Of a stretch of DNA of 12,392 nt, positions 6,760 to 12,392 are shown piece after piece. The stretch covers positions 1-12,392 of the forward strand of contig DASQLD010000214.1 of assembly GCA_035630195.1 (NCBI GenBank). Direction: 5' to 3'. The notes under the pieces were generated by a model that did no database searches, was not told where the DNA came from, and saw nothing but the letters and a program-made list of their open reading frames with translations. The position numbers were made by a program, and so were the translations under genes. The stretch's first letter is position 1, and each line of letters opens with the position of its first letter. Source of the stretch: DASQDN01 sp035630195 (GTDB lineage Bacteria > Acidobacteriota > Terriglobia > Bryobacterales > Bryobacteraceae).

Positions 6760-7240
6760 TTGCAAACCTCGAGTGAATGTCACAACATGGTTCCGGCAGC
6801 GACACGTGCGATGTACGGCCTGGAAAACTACATTCGACAATCTTCAGGCCCGGAGCCACTTCTACTGGAGCTTATTGGGCTGCGCACCTTACGGATTAAC
6901 GCATGCGCGTACTGCATGGACACACATAGTAGAGATGCGCGTGCTATCGGTTAAACGAAGCAACGTCTCTATACGGTTTCCCCATCGGCGCAATACGCCG
7001 TTCTTCACGGAAGGTGAACGTGCGGCACTGTTGTGGACCGAGCAAGTTGCTGTTATCAGCAAAGACCACGTCTCCAATGAGGTATACGACGAAGTAAGTC
7101 GCCACTTGCGCAAGAGGAACTGGTGAATCTCACGTCGGCGGTAGTTACGATCACTGGCTGGAATCGACTGGCAGTTGCCTTCGGACGGTTCGCGGCCAAA
7201 CTCGATCGGAGCCCGCTTCCTCAGGCACACGTTTCGAGGT
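6760..7240 (+). pseudogene. AhpD/carboxymuconolactone decarboxylase-like protein, decayed
   Basis: Pieces of one AhpD-type alkylhydroperoxidase-like protein lie in order across several plus-strand frames. The first piece carries VPAATRAMYGLENYIRQS and the active-site region INACAYCMDTHSRDARA, with both redox cysteines (CxxC) and the following His intact. Then TAA at 6952-6954 stands where relatives have Glu (G-*-TKQRLY against GETEQRLY). A gain of one base in or near TTTCCCC (6977-6983) shifts to NTPFFTEGERAALLWTE. A loss of one base in 7106-7113 shifts to EELVNLTSAVVTITGWNRL, and another loss near 7182 shifts to RTVRG. The start is TTG 6760-6762 with AGGAG 8 nt before it, probably a former ATG. 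The C-terminal boundary is uncertain; the last frame stays open to a TAA at 7290-7292. Intact relatives act in peroxide defence or aromatic breakdown. With four lesions the gene is almost surely dead. Confidence 0.85.
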
Positions 7241-7245
7241 TGTCT

Positions 7246-7290
7246 GCTGGGCTGAGGGCATACTTCAATTGTGCTCAGCCCAGCTTTGTT
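7246..7290 (+). terminator. Rho-independent terminator after the AhpD-like pseudogene
   Basis: GCTGGGCTGAG (7246-7256) and CTCAGCCCAGC (7274-7284) are a perfect 11-bp inverted repeat with a 17-nt loop, followed by TTTGTT (7285-7290). It lies just where a normal-length AhpD-like gene would end. It therefore looks like the surviving native terminator of the broken gene. It is transcriptionally convergent with the sigma-54 activator gene whose stop is at 7519; on the minus strand no T-tract follows it. Confidence 0.7.
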
Positions 7291-7292
7291 AA

Positions 7293-7518
7293 TAACGGGC
7301 GCGCTTCACGTCGAGATGGTGAATCCCGCAGCCTTCGTTGTGTCTTGACTGCTTTTGCTCATCAACTCGGCCCGCACTGGCGTGCTTATGGTTCAGGGAT
7401 GACTTCTCGGGCGAGAAAGATCCGACTCGAACGGCTGGCTAAGCGCGTGGCTCATCTTAATCATTCCAGACGTTGCGACAAGTCACTGATTCGGACCTCG
7501 CCGGTATAGCGCTAGTGT
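7293..7518. other. gene-free stretch between convergent genes
   Basis: These 226 bases lie between the terminator of the AhpD-like pseudogene and the stop of the sigma-54 activator. A plus-strand frame runs open through to 7509, but its translation shows no recognisable domain and no sign of a ribosome site. I see no strong minus-strand terminator for the activator gene. Confidence 0.4.
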
Positions 7519-8604
7519 TTAGTCAAACGCGTGCGCAAGTTCACGCGACGATGTTCTCGTATCGATTAGTACATCGTCGGACGCAGTCGCCATGGCAGAA
7601 AAGCGGGCAGGGCGCCGAATGCCCAGCCTATCCATCAAACTTCGAAGCGTGTTGGGATGCAGGTCTAGTACGGCTCCGGCGCCGTTGGGGCCGCTGATAA
7701 GCCACCCGGTTCTCTCAAGCACTCGCAAGATGTGTTGGCGTTGTATGTTTTCGAGTGAATCGGAGAACGTCCCCTCACTTGTGGCTTCGGGTTCTAGATT
7801 CGCAGGAGATTCCTCTATCGGCAGGAGGTCCGCTCCGAGTTTGAGAACTGAACCTCTGCATAGAACTACGCCGCGCTCGATAACGTTCTGAAGTTCCCGG
7901 ACGTTTCCGGGCCAGGAGTAATCGATCAAGAATCGCATGGTTTCTCGCGAAACCGATTGGATGGGCTTCTCCATACGCTTCGCAAACTGGCGCAGGAAGG
8001 CCATAACCAATTCAGGTATATCGGATCGGCGATCACGCAACGATGGTACGTGGAGCGGGATCACATTCAGGCGGTAGTAAAGATCAGATCGGAACACCTT
8101 TGATTGGACAGCCATCTCAAGATCGCGGTTCGTCGCGGCGATGATCCGAACGTTGACTTTGATGGTTCGGCTGCTGCCGACGGGTTCGAATTCCTGCTCT
8201 TGCAGTACACGAAGCAACTTGACTTGCGTTTCGAGCGGGAGTTCACCGACTTCATCCAGGAATATCGTCCCGTTATTCGCTAGTTCAAATCGGCCAATAC
8301 GCCGCTCGGACGCGCTGGTGAACGCCCCCTTCACATGTCCGAAAAGTTCACTCTCTACGAGGCCAGATGGGATGGCGCCACAGTTCACCTTCACCAGAGG
8401 GCTGTTCCTGCGTGCACTTCGGCTGTGGATCGCCCGTGCAATGAGTTCTTTCCCACTACCGGTTTCCCCCATGATCAGGACGTTTGCATCAGTCGGTGCC
8501 GCAGATTCAACTCGATCGAATAGTTTGAACAGCTCCGGGCTATTTCCAACGATCTCCTCAAAAGTATGTGCTTTGTGAAAGCTAACAAAATCTAAGGCAG
8601 CCAT
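7519..8604 (-). CDS. sigma-54-dependent transcriptional activator without sensor domain
   Basis: This 361-residue NtrC/FhlA-type AAA+ activator uses ATP hydrolysis to open promoters bound by sigma-54 RNA polymerase. From the start at ATG 8602-8604: Walker A GETGSGKE (46-53), sigma-54 contact loop GAFTSA (93-98, usually GAFTGA), Walker B TIFLDEVGEL (113-122), FRSDLYYRLN with the arginine finger region (171-180), sensor II WPGNVRELQN (231-240), and a Fis-type helix-turn-helix at about 288-330 (QHILRVLERTGW, then PNTLRSLMDRLGI). Homology begins at once with HTFEEIVGNSP, so there is no receiver, GAF or PAS domain; the layout resembles PspF. The 30-residue tail beyond the helix-turn-helix is unusual and unrecognised. 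GAGGAG precedes the ATG; the GTG seven codons upstream has no such site. It follows the DoxX gene by 120 nt. Targets are unknown. Confidence 0.93.
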   Translation of the reverse strand: MAALDFVSFHKAHTFEEIVGNSPELFKLFDRVESAAPTDANVLIMGETGSGKELIARAIHSRSARRNSPLVKVNCGAIPSGLVESELFGHVKGAFTSASERRIGRFELANNGTIFLDEVGELPLETQVKLLRVLQEQEFEPVGSSRTIKVNVRIIAATNRDLEMAVQSKVFRSDLYYRLNVIPLHVPSLRDRRSDIPELVMAFLRQFAKRMEKPIQSVSRETMRFLIDYSWPGNVRELQNVIERGVVLCRGSVLKLGADLLPIEESPANLEPEATSEGTFSDSLENIQRQHILRVLERTGWLISGPNGAGAVLDLHPNTLRSLMDRLGIRRPARFSAMATASDDVLIDTRTSSRELAHAFD

Positions 8605-8724
8605 TGTTGTTCTCCTCGATTGCACCAGATCGCCATGCTTGATTGTGAGCCTTTCTTCGAACCGGGATCGTCCCCAAATCGATGTCGATCCGACCCCTCA
8701 ATGGGTGCTTCCACTCATACCCCG

Positions 8725-9147
8725 TTAGGGGGATAGCTTCTTACCTTTGTTGCGATCGAGATCAAAGCGCTGCCTCCCGAATAGGCGCGCATCAATCGAC
8801 CATGCGCCAGGCCCGAGCATAGCCAGGCTCACGGCGATCACCGCGAAGAAAAAGTGGAGCCACGTGTCCCCCCGTTGGGGCGGAGAGAAGGACAACGCGA
8901 TCGAAAACTCGTTAAGGGCCAGCAAGACTCCCACGGGCGGTGTCCACAGACCGGCAAGCAGAAAAACACCGCCAATCGCCGTGACAGATTTCTGTGCGAA
9001 GGCGGTCGGTTCCGAGAGTTTCCCGGGGAGACCGTCTGACCCGAAGTAGAACAGAGCGAGACTGAGGCTAACGCGGATTAGCAGCAGACCAACACCGGGC
9101 CAGCTATTCGGAAAAGTTGAGAATAGGCGTTGCAGAGTGTGCCCCAT
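8725..9147 (-). CDS. DoxX family membrane protein
   Basis: This 140-residue integral membrane protein has about four hydrophobic segments: roughly 17-36 (VGLLLIRVSLSLALFYFG), 54-68, 70-87 and 96-112. The sequence LGPGAWSIDARLFG (111-124) after the last segment is the hallmark of DoxX-like proteins. The family is tied loosely to quinone or thiosulfate oxidation and to redox homeostasis, but the function of this subgroup is not settled. The C-terminus is basic (DRNKGKK) and probably cytoplasmic. The start is uncertain: ATG 9145-9147 fits family length, but the nearest AAGGAG (9163-9168) is 15 nt away, longer than normal. It lies 79 nt after the response regulator, with a stable tetraloop hairpin in the gap. 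Confidence 0.85.
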   Translation of the reverse strand: MGHTLQRLFSTFPNSWPGVGLLLIRVSLSLALFYFGSDGLPGKLSEPTAFAQKSVTAIGGVFLLAGLWTPPVGVLLALNEFSIALSFSPPQRGDTWLHFFFAVIAVSLAMLGPGAWSIDARLFGRQRFDLDRNKGKKLSP

Positions 9148-9200
9148 TCCAGGGTATGAAGTCTCCTTGTGACTGGACACCCTCGAATGGCCTCTTCGGA

Positions 9201-9218
9201 ATCCCTCTTTCGAGGGAT
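9201..9218 (-). other. GNRA-capped stem-loop in the regulator-DoxX gap
   Basis: On the minus strand the RNA reads AUCCCUC-GAAA-GAGGGAU: a perfect 7-bp stem closed by a C-G pair over a GAAA tetraloop. It starts 8 nt after the response-regulator stop. Part of its 5' arm and loop (CCCUCGAA, 9216-9209) can instead pair over 8 bp with UUCGAGGG (9187-9180), closer to the DoxX start. The bases after the first stem are UUCCGAAG, so it is not a typical terminator. Confidence 0.45.
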
Positions 9219-9226
9219 GCATATGG

Positions 9227-9841
9227 CTACACGTCGATAATTCCGCGTTTCAGTCCTATGGTGACAGCGTGGGTCCGGTCCTTTGCTCCAAGTTTGGCAA
9301 GGATGTTTCTGACGTGGCTCTTCACGGTTTCTTCAGACAGCGACAGCTTTGAAGCGATTTCTTTGTTCGCGTTTCCACCCGCGACCAAACGGAGTACATC
9401 GATCTCTCGAGGAGTCAACGCGTCATCGGTCGCGTGCTCGGCTATTTCAGCGGCGACCTCCGACGACACGCGCTTTTGGCCGAGGTGGACAACGCGAATC
9501 GTCTCCAGCAGTTCTTTCCGCAGCGAGCCCTTCAGCAAATAGGCGCGGGCGCCTGCCTTGAGAGCGCGGGTAACCTGGACATCGCCGGCGTAAGTTGTCA
9601 AAACGATGATACGCGCGTCTGGAAACTCGCCGCGAATGGAGATCATCGTATCGATGCCGCTCATCTCGGGCATTTGGAGGTCCATCAACGTGACGTCGGG
9701 ACGATGGTTCCGGAACAGTTCGATTGCCTCGCGTCCATTGGACGCTTCCGCGACGAGTTCCATATCGGACTGGTTCCCGATCAGTGCGGCGATTCCCTCG
9801 CGCAGAAGCGGATGGTCATCAACTGCAAGAATGCGAATCAC
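9227..9841 (-). CDS. NarL/FixJ-type response regulator
   Basis: This 204-residue two-component response regulator has a receiver domain at about 3-118, with acidic pocket Asp8/Asp9, phospho-acceptor Asp54 (LMDLQMP), Thr82 and Lys104. A LuxR-type DNA-binding domain occupies about 138-200, seen as LTPREIDVLRLVAGG-NKEIASKL followed by SEETVKSHVRNILAKL. Phosphorylation by the upstream histidine kinase should promote dimerisation and DNA binding. The start is GTG 9839-9841, three nt beyond the TAA of the kinase gene, so the two are translationally coupled and form a cognate pair. The DoxX gene downstream is a likely but unproven target or co-transcribed partner. Confidence 0.95.
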   Translation of the reverse strand: MIRILAVDDHPLLREGIAALIGNQSDMELVAEASNGREAIELFRNHRPDVTLMDLQMPEMSGIDTMISIRGEFPDARIIVLTTYAGDVQVTRALKAGARAYLLKGSLRKELLETIRVVHLGQKRVSSEVAAEIAEHATDDALTPREIDVLRLVAGGNANKEIASKLSLSEETVKSHVRNILAKLGAKDRTHAVTIGLKRGIIDV

Positions 9842-9844
9842 AGG

Positions 9845-12392
9845 TTAACCTGCTTCCTTCCGAAACAAGCGAAAAAAAGGCCGCCCCGTTGACGTACGAT
9901 ATGCAATCGACCCTGCAATGCTCAACTCGATCTCTGTACCGGTTCTGGCTCCGCTCCAAATATCCAACTTAGCGCCGATTTGCTGCGCGCGTTCACGCAT
10001 TCCTGAAAGGCCATAGTGGCCGGGACGACCCGCTTCCAACATTTCGCGTGGAATCCCGTGTCCGTCGTCCCGGATGCGCAGCCGGAATACCCGTTCTCCG
10101 TAGGAAATTTCCGTTTCAATATGATTGGCTGCCGCGTGCCTGAAGGCGTTACGAAGTGCTTCGCGAGTTATGCGGTAAAGCTCGTCGCGAATGATGGGGT
10201 GCAAGTCTCGCGCTGAACCTTCCACCACTAAGTGGAACGCTGACGAATCTTTTGTGGCCAGTTCGTCACCCACCGCCCTCAGCGCATGTGCCAGGTCATT
10301 CGTGGTTGTGACGGATGATCGTAAATCAGAGACAGCGCTACGACCCTCTGCAATCGCCTGATCAGCGCGCTCGAGGCTCTGTTCGAGCTGCTCTTTGGCC
10401 TTTCCCGGCGGTAGCAAATCGTCAACCACCTGAAGGCGAAGCATCAGGCCCTGGAAACTTTGCAAGAGCGTGTCGTGCAATTCACGCGCGATGCGGGTTC
10501 TTTCCGCCAAGCGCTCCTCGAACCGCAGGTTCATCGCGGCGTGGACGCGAGCCAGGCGGTAGCGGAAGCCGGCGAAAATCGCCGCGCCCATGAGGCATAA
10601 TCCAGTCACTCGGAACCACCAGGTTTCTGACAGCTGCGGCTCCACCTCCAACGCTATACTCGCAGGCGCTCCGTTCCACAGACCCTCGCTGTTGCTTGCC
10701 ATAACGTGAAAGGTATAGCGAGCGGGCGAGAGGTTTGTATACGCCGCCTCACGGGACTCAGTGGGCGGGCTCCAATGGCTATCGTAACCTTCCAGCCGGT
10801 AGCGATACCGTACGCGTCCGGGAACGGTGAGGCTCACGCCGATAAAGTTGAAGACCACGCGGTGGCGGTTGGAAGGGTATCGGGCGATAGACCCCGAAAT
10901 TGGGGGACTACCATCAACGGCGACAGATTCCACCTTTACCAATGCGGGCTCCAGCGCGGAGGGAAGCGACGGATTCACGACACATACTCCGCCCTCTAGG
11001 GAAAACCAGATCCGCCCAGATGGATCTTTGGCAACCACATGATCGCGCCGGATTCCACGTGTGGAAGGCAGACCGTCTGCCATACCGAATTGGCGCAACG
11101 CGGCCGGGTCCTTCGACTGCCCCATGAGCGAAGCGCGCGGTACGCTGACGACGTGACGGTCAGTAGCGGCCCACAAGCTGCCAGCGTCGTCTGCCACCAG
11201 GCCATAGATTTCTCCCTGGAGCGACTCCGGAGCGTTTTGTGCGCTTTCAAGCCGCGTGCCCGACCAGTAGAAGATGCCCGAGGAGGAACCGATCCACAGT
11301 ACCCCGTCGCTATCGACAGCGAGACTATTTACGCGTCCGGGAGGCAATCCGTCGACACCGCCGTACCTTCGCCACTTACCATTGCGATACGCCTCCAGTC
11401 CTCCAACGGTTCCGACCCAGATCACTCCGTCGGGCGTGTCTTGTATGGTGGTTACCGCATCAGCACTCAATCCGTCCGCGGAAGTGAACGTCGTGATACG
11501 GCCTTTCTCAATACGACTCACCGCCCCGCTAAAAGTCCCGGACCAAACTGATCTATTGCGAGCCCGATGTATGGCGTAAACAGCTCCCGGCGCGAGGCCG
11601 TCGCGCACTGTATACGTTCGCGGGTGAAGAGCTCCGCCTTCTTCTCGCAATTGCGTGACACCGCCGAGCCTGCGACTCACCCACACTTCGCCAGGTCCTC
11701 CAGCGATGGAGTAGATCACATCGCCATCCATGCCCGATGTGGTGATTGCGTGACGTTCCGCTCCGCGAATCCAGAGCAGCCCTCCGGAGGAGGGTCCAAT
11801 CCAGGTGCGGCCTGAAGTGTCGATATACAAGGGTCCGCCCTTACCGGCTACACCGGTATGACTCACGAATCGAGCGTCGCGAAGCTGCATCAACCCCTCG
11901 GTACCCCCGAACCACAGGTTGCCTTCACGGTCTTCAAAAATCACGCGCACCGTTCCGGGCGAGCTTACGCTCCGCCCATGAAGGGTGGAGCCGTTGACAT
12001 CCATGCGTGTGATTCCGGACGCAGACGAGATCCAGAGATTGGAATCGCGATCGCGCGCCAGAGCCAGAATCGGACTGCGCGCGACTGCGGCGGGAACATT
12101 GCGACGTGTTACAGCGCGGCCGTTCCAATGTGCCAGGCCGGAATCCGTTCCAATCCACAACTCTGGACCGGCGCCCGGCAGCAACACATTCACCTTCTGG
12201 TCCGGCAAGCCGGCCTGCAATGCACGGCCGCCTCGCACACGGTACAGGCCAGACTCGCGCATCCCGACCCAGACTGCGCTATCGGCCGTTTCCGCGATCG
12301 AGACCGGGATGCCATTGGTAGCGCCCGAAGAAACGATTGGCGTGAACTTCCCACCGATATAGCGAAGAGGTCCAGCGGGCGTAGCGATCAGC
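9845..12392 (-). CDS. propeller-type sensor histidine kinase, 5' end beyond window
   Basis: The frame is open to the right edge with more propeller sequence, so the true start lies outside; at least 849 residues are present. Numbering from an internal Met at 12262, residues 1-430 are Reg_prop beta-propeller blades, each with a W-I/V-G/S core (LWIGTDSGL, LWISSASGI, LWFGGTEGL, IWVGTVGGL, LWIGSSSGI). A Y_Y_Y domain follows (about 465-540, with RYRYRLEGYDSHW). One transmembrane helix comes next (about 548-567). A HisKA_3 dimerisation helix carries the phospho-acceptor His596 in ARELHDTLLQSF, and an HATPase_c domain has Asn705 (N box), DDGHGI (732-737) and GLSGMRERA (751-759). The propeller and Y_Y_Y domain should be periplasmic; in Bacteroidetes hybrid sensors this layout binds glycan fragments, while in Acidobacteriota ligands are largely unknown. 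It pairs with the response regulator directly downstream. Confidence 0.95.
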   Translation of the reverse strand, partial: LIATPAGPLRYIGGKFTPIVSSGATNGIPVSIAETADSAVWVGMRESGLYRVRGGRALQAGLPDQKVNVLLPGAGPELWIGTDSGLAHWNGRAVTRRNVPAAVARSPILALARDRDSNLWISSASGITRMDVNGSTLHGRSVSSPGTVRVIFEDREGNLWFGGTEGLMQLRDARFVSHTGVAGKGGPLYIDTSGRTWIGPSSGGLLWIRGAERHAITTSGMDGDVIYSIAGGPGEVWVSRRLGGVTQLREEGGALHPRTYTVRDGLAPGAVYAIHRARNRSVWSGTFSGAVSRIEKGRITTFTSADGLSADAVTTIQDTPDGVIWVGTVGGLEAYRNGKWRRYGGVDGLPPGRVNSLAVDSDGVLWIGSSSGIFYWSGTRLESAQNAPESLQGEIYGLVADDAGSLWAATDRHVVSVPRASLMGQSKDPAALRQFGMADGLPSTRGIRRDHVVAKDPSGRIWFSLEGGVCVVNPSLPSALEPALVKVESVAVDGSPPISGSIARYPSNRHRVVFNFIGVSLTVPGRVRYRYRLEGYDSHWSPPTESREAAYTNLSPARYTFHVMASNSEGLWNGAPASIALEVEPQLSETWWFRVTGLCLMGAAIFAGFRYRLARVHAAMNLRFEERLAERTRIARELHDTLLQSFQGLMLRLQVVDDLLPPGKAKEQLEQSLERADQAIAEGRSAVSDLRSSVTTTNDLAHALRAVGDELATKDSSAFHLVVEGSARDLHPIIRDELYRITREALRNAFRHAAANHIETEISYGERVFRLRIRDDGHGIPREMLEAGRPGHYGLSGMRERAQQIGAKLDIWSGARTGTEIELSIAGSIAYRTSTGRPFFRLFRKEAG

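Noticed and set aside
10016..12362. Many plus-strand open frames across the histidine kinase gene.
   Set aside because: They are frame shadows of a GC-rich coding gene, with no recognisable domain and no ribosome sites.
1..12392. CRISPR arrays, tRNA, rRNA or phage genes.
   Set aside because: No regularly spaced repeats, cloverleaf sequence or phage structural motifs were seen on either strand.

Overview
The window reads as chromosomal DNA of an Acidobacteriota-like bacterium, probably of the Solibacter/Bryobacter kind. This rests on family content: a Ser/Thr kinase fused to a TolB-like domain and TPRs, a DUF2934 protein, a histidine kinase with a large Reg_prop beta-propeller sensor, and a FhlA-like sigma-54 activator, all at moderate-to-high GC. 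It is an inference, because no rRNA or tRNA is present. Almost every gene lies on the minus strand; the one clear plus-strand gene is a wreck.

In transcription order (right to left), the right third holds a signalling block. A propeller histidine kinase runs off the right edge (9845-12392) and is followed 3 nt after its stop by a NarL-type response regulator (9227-9841). Then come a small DoxX-family membrane protein (8725-9147) and a sensorless NtrC-type sigma-54 activator with a GAFTSA loop (7519-8604). The middle holds a decayed AhpD/carboxymuconolactone-decarboxylase-like gene on the plus strand (6760 to about 7240). It has a good ancestral ribosome binding site, one nonsense codon and three frameshifts. 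A strong terminator hairpin follows it and a candidate -24/-12 promoter precedes it.

The left-centre holds a run of small-molecule enzymes: a signal-peptide-bearing isochorismatase-like cysteine hydrolase (5616-6377), a chloroperoxidase/esterase-type alpha/beta hydrolase (4664-5509), a classical SDR oxidoreductase (3796-4581), a doubtful small ORF (3566-3775) and an NmrA-like NAD(P)-binding protein split by a single amber codon (2624-3379). These have strong GGAG-type ribosome sites, and several gaps contain stem-loops. The set looks like an oxidative-stress or xenobiotic-handling module, but no substrate can be named.

The left end has a DUF2934 protein (2338-2538), the kinase-TolB-TPR protein (123-2309), and, 41 bp past the kinase stop, the first 27 codons of what looks like an IS630-type transposase (1-81).

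The most interesting signal is the pairing of a constitutive-looking sigma-54 activator with a candidate sigma-54 promoter in front of a dead redox gene. A second redox-type gene in the neighbouring enzyme run has a single fresh stop. Together they suggest a regulon being lost.
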